A stretch of 64,000 nt of DNA from Rotaria sp. Silwood1 (Eukaryota; Rotifera; Eurotatoria; Philodinida; Philodinidae). The DNA is taken from NCBI GenBank assembly GCA_905250075.1, contig CAJNOP010000009.1, positions 3,677,581-3,741,580 on the forward strand, given 5' to 3'. The notes under the pieces are model-generated. The model was not told where the DNA came from, ran no database searches, and saw only the letters and a program-made list of their open reading frames with translations. The position numbers and the translations under genes were made by a program. Shown piece by piece: positions 27,101-39,793 of this stretch (the first letter of the stretch is position 1; each line of letters opens with the position of its first letter).

Positions 27101-28363
27101 ATAGAATATGTAAATATGATAGCACACGACTTCGTATACCACCATTCATAGTCAATCACTTTGGTCGTATACACTTCGTATTTGGTTATGTACGACACGA
27201 CAAGGACAGTCATAATTCCAAGAGTCAAGTAATACGACGAACAACAATCGTTTTATGATATTTTTTTACGAGTATTGTCATGCACATCCTGAATACTCGT
27301 GAGTGTTTCATCAAGCAATTGCGATTAGTTATTTCCTTTCTTTTGTTTTATGATTCTGAGGTCCTTAGTGTAAGTTAATCGAAAAAAATGAACGAAAAGC
27401 TTATATTACTACTAATAGAACAGCATCATTCATAAATCTAATTAGAGAAAAATAGATATGTTTACTTCTTATGTACCAATTGAAAGTATCAATATCAGAC
27501 AAGAGAACAATTTGTTTTTTTTATGCAACACCATCGATAGAAAAAAAAACAAAGCAGATAATATAATATGTACTAAGTCTTTAACCATGACAAAGGTTGT
27601 AGTAGATTAATAGAAAGCACAGAAACAAGATTATTTTACATATGCGTTTGTTAAATTTTAAAGTTTACATGTAGAAAGCCTACAGATGTTTTAGGACAAT
27701 AAAAGTTTGCTTTTTATGCGCAATAAAACAATGAAGAATGTAACATTAATGGAATATTACTAATAATAGTCTATATTTTTATTTTATCTTCAAAGTGATA
27801 AATATATGTATACTGTCAAAAATTATGTTAATTCAGTTTATGAATATTTATAGTAGAATAATTAAACAGTAGAATAGAAAAACCCAAGATACGTAAACAT
27901 CATTGATCAACTTTCTATTTTGATTCATGACAAGACTCATGTTTTTTTTTTTTACATTGTCGTCCTTCTTCTTTCCCTATTCTTTTTTCTCGAGAGCATG
28001 GCATATATCTCTACTTGCTCGAAGAGTATTACAACAAAATTTAATAACTCTCGATGTTAAGTCACAAAAGCACAACCGAAATACAAAACATGCTTGGATT
28101 CTGTTATCGATTGACAAACAAATGCAAATAATTGATGTTACTTTCTCCTATAATCTGTTTGCCAAGACTGATATGTGTAATATTAATGACACAATTTATT
28201 TTCTTTGTTATTTTTCATTTCGATTGATATAATCATTTGAATATAATGAAAAATCCATTCTTTTTTTTAAGCATATGTTTATCAGTGGCATTATTTAGAA
28301 AAAAAAGAATTGCATTTTTGGTTGCTATGATTGAACAGAATGGATAATGTAAACTAGTAATCG
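21132..28363. other. Long gene-poor interval
   Basis: More than 7 kb without a supported gene. I see only one possible decayed gene (24137-24990, listed separately) and short coding-like stretches around 22140-22330 and 22830-22975 whose frames carry stops; the latter contains IKDRPGSGE on the minus strand, faintly like the region after the DNA-binding domain of mariner transposases. The open frames at 23768, 25581, 25782, 26915, 26977 and 27927 have no family resemblance and lack splice or start support. Confidence 0.4.
24137..24990 (+). pseudogene. Possible decayed multi-exon gene, unidentified
   Basis: An ATG at 24137 begins MSGRFISIVAQESAAHSFEQ and runs to LPLVE before a donor-like position. 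After an acceptor-like TTTTCAG near 24501 comes IEDDHRLV, a TAA, LLIELTNLINNFSSIDDLTD and a TGA. After TTTATAAAG near 24873, EFRHVREGLFIENPRKSLEA continues to MGRKRRMRAQY and a donor-like GTAGGA. Both stops could arise by single C-to-T changes (CAA to TAA, CGA to TGA), as in a decaying gene. I do not recognise the protein; linking the pieces into one gene is inference. Confidence 0.3.
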
Positions 28364-30617
28364 ATGGATTTTATTCGTCTTTTAAAACATTATAAATTAT
28401 CCATGATATTTTGTCTTTTCATTTATATTCTCTTTTGGTTTACAGTTGGAATTTTTGAACAATCAAGAAAGTTAAATGTAACTTCAGTCAGTTATCGTAA
28501 GAATCCATCGATAGCAAATATTTATTTTATTCTTGAATATTTATCAAAATTTCATATAAACCTATTATTAATTGATCCATTTGTACTTGATTATCTTTTT
28601 ATTCGTCACTTATCATTTCAACAATTACAAAAACCATTAATTACATTTGGTATTTCATATGATTCTATTCAAACAATTCATTCATTATTTTTCGTAAGAA
28701 AATTTTCTCTAACCATATCAAAAAGTTTCAATAATACATCTATCGATCATATATTTATTGAATATAATCAACAATTTATCCATTTAGCTGTTTTATATGA
28801 AGAAAACTCTTATTTTCTCATACGAAAAAATACTGTACAATTACCGATTGATATAAAACTTTCATATGGTGATACACTTCGTGTTATAGAACTGTAAGAT
28901 ACTTAAATCTTGAAAAAAAAACATAAAAGAAAATTTCTAGTTTTTATTTTATAGTTCTGAATTACAATTCGTAAAAGATAAATTTTCGTTTGCTTATCCT
29001 CAAAATGTGTCGCATTTCTTATGGTTATATGATACATCAGAATTTCTCGAATGTAATCGAACCTTAGCCGATCAAATGGAAAAGAAATTTTACCTATATC
29101 AAAACGCTAGACAAGTTAATTTAACTATTTTACCGATGAGGAATATTGTTTATATATTGAATAAACTTAAAAAACATTATTGGCTTGCTGGTGGAACACT
29201 ACTTGGTAAAAAATATTGAACTATTTACTCTCTTTAGGGATCTCAGAAGAGCCACTGATGAAACAATCATTGGAATTGAATATTAATGTCTCTGATATAG
29301 ATACAACTTGACAAAAATTCTATTCTGAGACCTCCCATAAATCTTATGTAATTCGACGAACAAATGTTGTAGAGAGCTCTAAAATACTTCATTTTGTAGA
29401 GAATGATTTACTTTATCATTATGTATGATGTGAATGAGTTTCATATTCGATTTTGAAGGCTCTGAAAAACTGAAGTTTTGATTTTCTGGAAAATCAGTAG
29501 TGACCATTACTTTATTTCATCATTTTTTTTCTACCTAACTCGTGTGAAACTTTCGAGTTCTATTGATATCAGTAGTAAACAGTGCCATCGTTACATATCA
29601 CGTAATGCATTTTCAGCATTTATCTTGATCGTTGATAGAAAAATATTTTATTCAATAAGATCCAACCTTTGTAGGCTTTTTTCAAACAACGATTTTGTAA
29701 CTCATCATTGTCAAAGATGGAGCAACAAAAATCAGAATATTTTTTTATCCATTGATCGTTTATGAAGTTCACTACAAAAATATTCCTAATTTTTTTTAAT
29801 TCTATGTTTCCTTCATTTTCTGTAATCGTGCTACAAATAATTACTTCAGTGACCAAAGGCTGAGAGAAGAGTAAAGACTTAATTTAATGAAAGACCAATT
29901 TAATATTTAGGATGGTATCGTCATTGTGGTTTAATACCATATACTCAAGACGTAGATTTTGGTCTTTTTGCTGAAGAGTATGATGAAAATATTCGAAAGT
30001 ATTTTCTTGGAAATCCTACTGTATATCTGTGGGGAGCATTAGGACTTGTAAGTAATCTATTTGTGAGATTTCAATCTAAAGAAATATATAATAGGTTAAT
30101 GATTCTCTTGAATTTCGTCTATTTACTGGTCGCTATACATTTGACTTATTTTGGGCATATCGTGAAGATGATCATCGATGGTGTGGTTATCAAGTACAAA
30201 GAGATAAATACAGGTATGTTTGATCGAAAATTGAAATAAAAAAAACATATATTTATTGCTGTTAATAGACGTATTCTTCCACTACTTCCAAAACTATGTT
30301 CTTGTGATTTATTTGGTTATCGTTTTTCTATTCCATGTTCTCCTGTTGATTATCTTAATAATGAATATGGATATGACTTATGGAAGAATCCATTAGAAAA
30401 AAACTATACATGGATTAATATAGCATATCATTCAAAATGGGATGATATATCATGGATGTATGCAGTTCGTTTATATACATCAAAAGGAGAACTTCGTCAA
30501 GATAAATTTGCTATCGATTGGATTGCTAATCACTTTAATTATTCATTAAAAATAATTCCATCGTTTCTAAATGTCGTACCTAATCAACCAGTCACACTGC
30601 CACCAATTAAAAATTAA
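28364..30617 (+). CDS. FKTN: Fukutin
   Basis: Golgi ribitol-5-phosphate transferase family enzyme that extends the O-mannosyl glycan of alpha-dystroglycan. Five exons: 28364-28893, 28955-29205, 29911-30047, 30095-30213, 30269-30617. They give 461 residues, the length of human fukutin. A type II membrane anchor lies at about 14-33 (MIFCLFIYILFWFTVGIF). The luminal part contains WLAGGTLLGWYRHCGLIP and the catalytic QDVDFGLF (Asp274 and Asp276), then DSLEFRLFTG, DLFWAYREDDHRWCG and a conserved C-terminal block ending YLNNEYGYDLWKNP. The third intron position splits the glycine of GGTLLG/W, and intron 2 (29206-29910) is 705 nt while the others are 47-61 nt. The plus-strand frame is intact throughout. 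The DxD motif and overall order distinguish it from FKRP. Confidence 0.93.
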
Positions 30618-30924
30618 TTTATGTGTATTGATTGTTTTGATGCTGAATGAAGATTGACACATACTTTTTATAAAACAAGTTCATAGATTCATATGATTAT
30701 TTCAGAGTTTTTCTTGAATAAGTATTTTTCGAAGATGATCGACAACTTTTTTCAAAGATCCAAACAGCCTCTACTGTTTCTCTGTTTTTCTTCGTCCACT
30801 ATAAAGTTTTATAATAAAAACAATGAGAAAGAAAAAGAGTAATTCTTACTTCAATAGAACCAAACCAGTTTCATTAGTAAGATATTAAAATATCAGGAAC
30901 CCATGTGGGCATCAAAGCTGTCAA

Positions 30925-31385
30925 CAGGCTACTTTTTTCTGGCTTGGTCTATCTCGGAATTCCTTCAGACCAGATCAGTACTTGTTTTGATAATTGAAAA
31001 AATGTAATCATGATACAAGAAACAATATATTCTTAGGCAGACAACGAAGAGATAGAAGACAATGTAGAAAACAAGCGATGCTTATAATACCAAGCAAGAA
31101 CATTAAGATTTTACAATGAATTTTTGCCACAGTATAAACGCAGACTTTACTTATCAATTATTTTGAAATAAATACAACAAGTTCTTCTGTCAGTCAATGT
31201 AAGTCTTACAATACTAAATTGATGTTCAATTCAAACATTTGTTGCTAGAATCGTATGATTTTGTCAAACTACTATCGAATAATAAGAGAATTCATCAACA
31301 TTTAATTGCCAAAACGTAAGAGTTAGGTCAGTAACGTCGGTTTGACTCAATCTGTTCACTAGATGGGTAGCTCTGGTTCACATGA
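30925..31385 (-). mobile_element. hAT transposase remnant, copy 1
   Basis: On the minus strand the sequence reads IEHQFSIVRLTLTDRRTC at about 31220-31165, matching the C-terminal dimerisation motif of hAT transposases (ERxFSxxxxxxxxxR). Flanking sequence is heavily decayed with stops. The same stretch recurs, diverged, at about 61440-61985 (minus) and 37845-38270 (plus). No terminal inverted repeats or 8-bp duplications could be delimited by eye. Confidence 0.6.
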
Positions 31386-31594
31386 TAATACCAACATAAG
31401 CGATCATCTGTCAATATTTTTTACAATCAAAGATAAATTTTACAAAAACAAATGCATATTTTATGTCAAGAATAAAAATCTATACGGAAGTAATTCTATT
31501 AAAGTAACAAATGAATAAAATCTTTTAAATAGGTATTTGAACTTTTCAATAAGTTCTTTAGTTGTTAGAATTGAATGAATGAATGCAGACCGAG

Positions 31595-32165
31595 AGATAT
31601 CTATTGCAAAACGATAGTCTTCTTCACTAACGAGAGAAATGTTCTGTTTTTGCCTATGGAACTCCAGATGAGAAAAGCAGCTCGATTTTGCTAGTGAACT
31701 TCTTCACTTTGCATAAGTTTTGTGACAATTGTTAATAATTTAGGACTTAAAGTGTAAATGGTCATGTTAAAACACAGGCAATCCCACATGTGATATTCTA
31801 TTATTAATTATTTTAAAAGTATAGGAGAACAGTACTTCCTTGCAAAACTCAATTCCACCATCGCTATGAATATCAATTGTAGAATTATTACACTTGTAGG
31901 AACTTTAGTGGTCCTAAGAAAAAACTTTATTATGTTTCCAGAAGGTAAAACTTAACTTGCATTTAAAATAGCGTAATAATAGACTCACATGCGGTATTGC
32001 CTATGTTTTAACATGATCATTTACACTTTAAGTCCTAAATTACTAACAATTGTCTCAAAATTTATCCAAAGTGAAAACATTCACTAGGAAATCGAGCTGT
32101 TTTCCTCATTTGGAGTTCTATGGACAAAAACAGAACATACAACGAGAATCAGCTCGTTGAGCTCT
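31595..32165. mobile_element. Foldback element, about 570 bp
   Basis: The left arm (about 31610-31830) and right arm (about 31960-32160) are inverted copies: AATTTAGGACTTAAAGTGTA at 31738 pairs with TACACTTTAAGTCCTAAATT at 32022, and blocks around TGTTCTGTTTTTG, CAGCTCGATTT and CACATGTG also pair. Arms run almost to the centre near 31890. There is no open frame of significance. It lies 200 bp from the hAT remnant; whether the two are related is unknown. Confidence 0.7.
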
Positions 32166-32816
32166 ACAAACTGGTATATATCCCATTCAAAACTGAGACT
32201 CACACTTGGAGGATCTTCCCTCGTAAGACTGATTGATATATAAGAATAGCATGCAGAAATCGACTCCAACATAGGAAGGAGTTGGAAAACTATTATTTTC
32301 AAACATAATCGACATTGCTCTATCAAATGCAACATTTCGTTGTCTCTGATTATTAAACTTTTTTTTATCGACTTTTTTGCTGGAACGGTACAATGGCTCT
32401 GGTCTTCGTTCGTGTATAAATATTTTATCTAGAAAATAATTTTTTTTTTTAATGTAAATATAGCACAAAAAAGAATTTATTTACTTGGAATCCTTTTTAG
32501 TAAATGACATAGAAAATAAAGAACTTTTTGCTTCGTACGTAATTAAAACAAAAATATTTTGCATTTAAATGGTTGCTATTTACAAATATCTTCGGTCAAA
32601 CTGACATAATAGAAAATTATGAGTTCTATCGTGAAATAATTTTTTTATTCATCTAATAATTGAATAGTATAAAAGTAGTGGTATTCTCAATATAGACATT
32701 TGTATTTTTCTTTTGTATTTATTAAATGCATCGAAAAAATCATATTTTCAATTTTTATAGATACGTCTGAGCTGCATTAATTTATTGAAGAAAAAAAAAC
32801 ATGTATATATATATAT

Positions 32817-34937
32817 TTATCTTTGTTGAATTCGATCTAATAAAATATTTATTTTATCTTGTAAATTAATCATTCCTTGATTAAGTTCAATTAAATGATC
32901 TTCTATTGTATCAATTTTATGTTCCATTAAAATAACTTTTTGTGATGTTTCATCTGTTGTTGTGCTTGTACTACGTTGTACAGTATATAATTCAAGTAAA
33001 GTAACACAATTATCAGTTAATTTACGTTGTTCTTGTTTTATTTTACGAATATAATGTATTGATGTTAATAATTTACGTTGTGCTTGAATATATTGAATAA
33101 ACATATGTTTACCTTTTCGTTTTAAAAACCAAACTTTCCAACCAAATTTAACAACATTTGCTGCTTGATTTTTGTGTGCTTTTGCCAATTCAATATTTGC
33201 TACAAAATTGTGTACATATTTTTCTGATCTTGTTAATTCAAGTTTTTGTGAAATAACAGCAACAAGTAAAGCAGTTGAGAATACACCAATGATTCCTGTT
33301 ATAGCAGCAATACCTAATAAAAATAAAATATATTCTTTTGTTGAAAAAATTATATAGGATGCTTTTAAACGTCAAGTAATATTTGGAGGACAGTTTCTTT
33401 AAAAAAGTAACATTGACATATATCATGCCTTACGTGAGAACTACAGAAAGAAAAGCATCAATAATTAATATTTCTAACACGTTCTTCCTACAAGGAATAC
33501 AAAATTAAAAAACAAAAAAAGAATTTTTCTATCATGAGAGTAATTTTTTATATTTGAATATATCCATCTCTTTCAATATCTAATCGAAATTAATTTTACC
33601 TCGTCCACAATATGTTGACGGTACAATATCTCCATAACCTAAAACCCAAACAAAATCAATCAAAAAACAGTAATAAAAATAGCCAAAAATTAAATACCAA
33701 TTGTAGTAAATGATATAATAAATAACCATGTTGCATCAACCATTGACATATGTCCTGTTTTTTCATTAAAATCACATGCACGCATAGCCCAACTTGCGAT
33801 AAAAAATGCACTAATACAAAATGTTGTTAAACATAATGCTGGTTGTTGTTGAATATAGGCTTTAATAATAAAAGGAAACGTAAATGAAACTCGATTAAGG
33901 TAACCAAGGGATTGTGATGAAGCATCACGAACCAAACGTGAACGCAGCATTATCAAACGACAAATAAGATATAATCGAAAAAACACTTCGAAATAAAGAA
34001 AAACGTATTTTGATATGATTCGCTTCTTTTTGTTGTATTTTATTGAATATTTTCAAACTTACTTGGTAAACTAAGTATAACATCAATCGGTACATAAGAT
34101 TTTGCTAAATCAGTTGTATTAGTTGTTAATGATAATGATTGAATTGTTGTTGAAATTGTTGTTGAATTTAATACTATAGATTTAGTAAATGTATTTTGAT
34201 TAGATCGATATGGATTAAATACATTATAACTATTTTCAAATTTTTTAACATGCTGTGAACTCCATTCAACAAGAAAATGACCGGGAATTGGATGTATCAA
34301 ACAAATAAATGCTTCCAATATAATTAAAAATATTTTTTTTTGTGTTAATGCAATACGCCAATCATCAATAGAATTATCAACACAGTAAAGATTTAAATCA
34401 ATACGATGATAATAGAAAACAAGACCAACAAGAATCATTGTTGTGAATGTCAAGGTTGCTTTTACAAGTAAACTAAATGTTGTATCTTTATGATCAATAC
34501 GATTAAATGTTAATTCACATTCAATTATCATTAAAACAATACCCAGTATACCGAGAAAACACATTACATCGCCAATAAATCGACTAAAATAAAAAATAAA
34601 AAAATAAAAATTTAAAAGAATCAAAAAAAACATTATGTTGTTGTTTTTTTTACCGTCGAATATGTAAATCTTTTCGTTTTCCTAAGCGATATCCAACATT
34701 AGCCATTAAAGTTTTCTTAACAACATGTCGTTTTCGTGCTGATATTCGACGAAGTTCATAGTCATTTTTTGTTAAACTACTTTGATTTTCTGATCGTCTT
34801 CGATTAGACAACGGTGTCGTTGGTGTAATAGTAATACTAGTTGATGGTGACTGTGTTTGATTACGCATTTCCATATATTTAACAACTGGGGTAGTACGAG
34901 ATGTTAATGGTAAACGTGGATTATCAGCTGAAGCCAT
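32817..34937 (-). CDS. Small-conductance Ca-activated potassium channel (SK/KCNN type)
   Basis: Five exons on the minus strand: 34937-34654, 34583-34063, 33985-33698, 33638-33600, 33313-32817; 542 residues. A cytoplasmic N-terminus of about 90 residues is followed by six membrane segments. The S2-S4 blocks SLPMFFRLYLICR and DASSQSLGYLNRVSF follow SK channels closely. The selectivity filter is TTIGYGD (362-368), continuing IVPSTYCGRG. After S6 (VFSTALLVAVISQKLELTRS) comes the constitutive calmodulin-binding region with NQAANVVKF and RKLLTSIHYIRKIKQEQRKL, then a C-terminal coiled coil. It would open on rising Ca through bound calmodulin. A 39-nt microexon carries the GYGD filter residues. The ATG at 34937 is preferred because the upstream in-frame extension has no ATG. 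Complete. Confidence 0.94.
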
Positions 34938-36587
34938 CGAAAATGCCAAATACTGCTCGTATATACCTACTAATTAAAAATCTAATAGGAACGGCATTGA
35001 CACATTTGCTTTCTATTCCCACGAGTTTTTTTCAATGAGGAAACAAAAAATTATATAGAACGATCTAAAGGAATAAAAAGAACAAAAAAATATTAGGCCA
35101 CAGCCGCTATGATGAATGTTTGATTGAGCTTATAAAAAAAAAAGAAGAAAATACTATAATATAATAAAAGTAATGAGAAGAAAACAGAATATGAATAATT
35201 ATTATTTTCTTTTTTTAGTTCTAGTTTTTGAAAGTTTTCTTTGAAAGATAGCATTAAATATTTTTTCAGTCGACTCATTAACAATAGAAAACAAAATATA
35301 AATGTGAATGCGCGTAGGTTAAGACAATAAGAGGAAAAAAAGTATTATTGGAATAGTTATGTCACGTACATAGCCGGCTAGTGAAATTTTTACTTTCATA
35401 TATGTTACTTCACTATACTAGTAAACATGAGAATTATGCTTGATGCACGCAAATACAACTACCAACAAGAAATTGTCTTCATTAATATGGTTGCACTTAC
35501 TCTTTCTCATCGTTTTCTTTTTCATTAGTATCTAAGAAATTCTTTTTCTTATTCATCTATGTGTTCGTATGAAAATGTAATTGCATACCGATGTTAGTCT
35601 GTTAGATAGGTGTTTTTTTCAATGAAGTTACTGTTGTTGTTATTCTTTATGCTTTTGCTGAGACTCTTTTGAGCACATAAAACACACATTTACAAGGACG
35701 AACAAACAAAAACTAGAAAAAGAAAGAGATGAAATGGAAAATTAAAACTTAATACAAGGGTCTGGACTACAACTACAGTTCTCTTATACTTACACATATT
35801 TGCATCATTCTCAACAAAAGAAAAAAAGAAAAGGATACTACTACTAATTTATTTCACTGACAAAAACATAGTAGCTAATTATGAGCCTTTCTAAAAAATT
35901 GCATTTTTGTTTTCTCGTCAGAATTTTACCATATTTATTATGGTTTGTAATTGGAAAAATGCACGATAAGATCACAAAGAATGATGAAAATAATAAAAAG
36001 ATTATTAGAATTTTGTAACAGAAAAAATGATATAGAGCGACAGCTTTCGTTAAAGGAAAACTCTCAATCTATGATAGTAGTTGTTTGTCAAACGTTTTTA
36101 CAAGAAAAATTCACTTATCACATGTTTGATAGAATAGTTGAAGGTATTCAAAAAAAAATAGAATTGAAGAATACTTGAAATTTAGACTCTTCAAAGAACA
36201 TTATAGCCAACATCCATATCATTGCACACAAAATGACAAAATTATTATCAATTGACAATAGTCAAGTAGAGTATCACACAAACATATGTGTAACTTACAG
36301 AGGAAATTGATTTATAGTCAGCAACAGTACTTTTTAAAAAAAAAAGGAAACCAAATAGATTGCTTGATTTATTTGTATCGTATTTTTTGATCCGAGCAAA
36401 TTACTTTTGATTTACATGCAAACAACTTCCTTTTTTACTATATATATATATATACCTCTTTCAAAGTGTACTATCAATGTTTATAACGATACATTTCATA
36501 ATTTTTTTCAACAAACTTCATTAAACATATTTGATAAAAAGTTCATTTTATTTTAATGAAATTTTTCTTTCACTATATTCTATCTTG

Positions 36588-39475
36588 AATAACATATGAT
36601 GCAAAAGTAATTGAACAAATGTCGAATCTCATTTCTTTTCGACAGAAGGATGCTTCAAGAAAACTTTTTTTGTATCAGAGAATAGAGAATTTGTTCCTCT
36701 GTTGGATCGTACATAATGTTTTTTTGTCGCAGATTCGTTAACAAAATGACTCATCAGAAAAGAGAAACATCATCAAAATGAGACCATACTTTTCATTTAA
36801 TTTAAAATAATGGTACAAAATATCAAGTCATATCTTTTTAGTAAACACGTATTTGAACAATTATTTTCTTTTTTATTAGCTGACAGGAGAAATGTTTTTC
36901 TTTCGAATAGTCTATAACTTAATTTTGTTATATATTCATAAAGATGACACGAGTAGAGAGAGAAGTATACGTGCAGTAAATTCTCAGTTATTATCAAGAG
37001 ACAACAAACTGGTTCCTTGATTTCTGGTGATTTCTATAACTGAAAATCTTTTTTTTGTGTTCATCATAAATGCATATGAAGCATGGAAAATGTTTTGAAA
37101 TGGAGGAAAATCAAGAGTACCCATTATGAATATTGAGAAAACCAATCGAAACCATTAGAAATACATACAGATAGAGACTTTTACTTTTATTTTGAGTATT
37201 GAGGATTTTCTATAATTTAGACTGATTTTCATTGATTTCTCATGGTTTTTTGATAGTTGTCGATAAATGTTAACCATTTCCAGTCATTACTCGTATCCTT
37301 AGGGCATTAAACTAGTTTCTAGTTATTTCCAATGATTTCTAGTTGAGAAACTAATTAGTTTCCCCTTTGTTTTCGTATTCATTCATTAAATAAGTCGTGT
37401 AAATAGACTGAAATCTACTGCTAAGCTAATATCAGGTGTATCAGAAGCTTCTACCTATTACTGGAAGAGGCTACAAATTTCATTCTTTTTTTTTAATAAA
37501 ATCAGAAAGAAAAATGAGAAATTTTTATTTAACAACTCAAATACAGTCCGTTATACCACATGTGTCGAAGTTCTTTTTTCGACACCTTGAATCATAATCT
37601 ATAGGATAATTATATCAAGTTCTTTCATCTTTTTTGTTTGAAAATACAAGCTGATAAATCAAAACTTTTGGCTTCTCAATTATTTTCATATAGTTTTTCA
37701 ATTAATATCTTTATCTTAATCGTTTATTTACAATTCTCGAGTAATGTGCTTTGGTCAAATCAAGCCAAAATATAAAATTGTAACATTGATGATATTTTTA
37801 GATTAATTGCATTAATCTTTTAAATATGTATTCATTGACATTCATATTTTGATGAATTGCTTGGTTGCTTTGATGTACATATCAGCGCTGCTAGCCTGGC
37901 TCCAATGTTTTAGAAACCACATGTTGATGAATCGTCTTATTGTTTGATAGTACTTGGACAAAATTATGCGATTGCAGCAACAAATGCTTGAATCGAACAT
38001 CAATTGAATGTTATAAGACATATATTGACTGACAGAAATATCTTTTGTTTTAATTTCAAAACAATTGACTAGTAAAACCTGCATTTGTACTGTTGCGAAA
38101 AATTGATTGTAAAATGTTTATGTTCTTGCCTGCTATCATAAGTACCATTTTGTTTCTACATTTTCTTTTATTTCTTCGTTGTGTCCCCAAAGTGTAAATT
38201 GTTTCCGTTGTCATGATTACATTTTGTTGTGATTATGCAGACAGAACTGACATGATCAAAAACATTGTGTTGATTTAAATCGTTTTTTTTTCATGAAAAA
38301 TATTTTGTGATGATTGTCTCTTTGTTTTAAATTACTATTTCCTGTAGAAGAATTAGTTATTACCGTATCTGCATGGAAACAAATGAAGTGAACCACTGAG
38401 ACTAGAATGATAAATTAATGCAAATAATTAATACAATTAAACGTATTCAAAAAGTCAGAAACATCAATTGATCCGACTTGACCTGCAAAGTACTTGATGA
38501 TATTTGGTCTAGCTTGCCGAAGTTCCTTCCGAGTCAGATCAGAAAAAAAGTGGTCTCTTGGCAGCTCTGATATATAAACATCCAAAATCCTTCTGAATGA
38601 TAGGATCAATCAAGCAATGATTTTCGGTTCAAGTTTCGTTTTCATTTTTAATTTAATATCCATATGAGCTGTACTTGAGTCAGTAGAGTAATAATACGCA
38701 TTTTTTGCATAATTTTGCTCACTCAATATGAAATATTTTTTATCGTCTAAAATAAAATTATAATCACAAGGAATCAGTCTCTGTAACTTCCTGTAGTTCT
38801 TTTTAGCTCTTTTTTCTTGAGTGGTATTGTCATCTTTGGAACGTATGGACATCTTTTTTAAAACGATTAATGTTCTTTTTCGTGAGATATGGCTGATTGT
38901 TGTTTTAGTCTTTGATTAGAATGTTTTATTAGATAACTATTTCTCGGTAAAAATTTGATTTGTTCATATATTTCAAATATTTGTTCAAAATGTAATAAAT
39001 TATTGTTCTTGGAATGCCTTTCTGTATGAAATAATTTATTGTCATTGTATATAATTGATTTGATGAACTAAAATAAAACTGAAAAATTTGCTGCGCGATT
39101 ATTTCTCTTTTTTACTCATGTCATTTTGTTTATGAATATATAACAAAATTAGGTTGAAGACTATTCGAAAGAAAAACATTTCTCCTGTCAGCTAATAAAA
39201 AAGAAAATTATCGTTTAAATATGTGTTTACTAAAAAAGATATAAAACTTAATATTTTGTACCATTATTTTAAATTAAATGAAAAATACGGTCTCATTTTG
39301 ACGATGTTTCTCTTTTCTGTTATGTTATTTCGTTAATGAATCTACGACGAAAAATAAATTATACACGATTCAAAACAAAAAAAAATTCTCTAATTTTTCT
39401 TTCAGCATCCTTCTATCGAAGAGAAATAGGAATCGACAATCATCAAATTACCTTTACATCATAGGTTATAATGCC
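36588..39475 (-). mobile_element. Tc1/mariner-type element with long terminal inverted repeats
   Basis: The two ends are inverted copies: left about 36588-36997, right about 39070-39475. Paired blocks include AGAAGGATGCTTCAAG with the reverse complement near 39400-39420, GAGACCATACTTTTCATTTA with 39275-39297, and TAGCTGACAGGAGAAATGTT with 39177-39196. Inside, on the minus strand (about 38852-38400), lie KKNYRKLQRLIPCDYNFIL, DDKKYFILSEQ, STDSS and KLEPKII, then a stop, and later RQARPNIIKYF. This is the pattern of Tc1/mariner-like transposases around the first catalytic Asp (LDDKKYF) and a later conserved RP region. Stops and lost segments show that it is dead. A hAT remnant (37845-38270) is nested in it. 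Confidence 0.65.
37845..38270 (+). mobile_element. hAT transposase remnant, copy 2, nested
   Basis: Plus-strand translation near 38000 reads IEHQLNVIRHILTDRN, equivalent to IEHQFSIVRLTLTDRR in copy 1, preceded and followed by stops. Nucleotide similarity to copies 1 and 3 spans the whole interval, in opposite orientation to them. It lies between the arms of the mariner-type element, so it is either nested or captured. Confidence 0.55.
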
Positions 39476-39793
39476 TATTATGGAAAATTTTTTTTTTCTC
39501 TTCTTTTTCTCATTTTGTTGAGTGTCGTTGCTGGGGAACAGAGTATGAAAAAATTAAAAATGCCATACGAAAAAGCTATGCATATTATATAGCAAAAGAC
39601 AATTGTAATTCTTTGTTTTTTGTTTCCAGTAATTTAAGGAATAGTGAATATTTTGCAAACGAAAGTGTTGATTCAAAAAGAATAAAGGTGATGTTTGGCG
39701 TTGTTATTTGTTGTTAAGAGTGATTGCTGACATAAGTCCTTCAACGGCATTGATGAAGTTTCACATGATGACAAAGTATGAAATGATTGTGTG

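Larger units (their letters stand above)
30618..32816. other. Intergenic region with hAT remnant and foldback
   Basis: Between fukutin and the potassium channel (tail to tail). It contains a degenerate hAT transposase piece at about 30925-31385 and a foldback at about 31595-32165. The minus-strand frames at 32084-32335 and 32187-32468 overlap a foldback arm or AT-rich flank and show no known domain. Confidence 0.5.
34938..39793. other. Region between two divergent ion-channel genes, with transposon remnants
   Basis: The first 1.6 kb (34938-36580) shows nothing recognisable apart from a TA run at 36438-36454. From about 36588 to 39475 the sequence belongs to a decayed DNA transposon, listed separately. 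About 39476-39793 is AT-rich upstream sequence of the anoctamin gene. Open frames at 35093, 35951 and 36797 are not supported as genes. Confidence 0.5.

Noticed and set aside
27927-28232. 101-codon plus-strand open frame
   Set aside because: Phe-rich beginning in T-rich DNA, no recognisable domain, no splice or neighbour support.
32187-32468. 93-codon minus-strand frame
   Set aside because: Spans the edge of a foldback arm and AT-rich flank; no domain or start context.
35951-36178. 75-codon plus-strand frame
   Set aside because: No family similarity, no splice signals, and in an interval otherwise free of coding signal.
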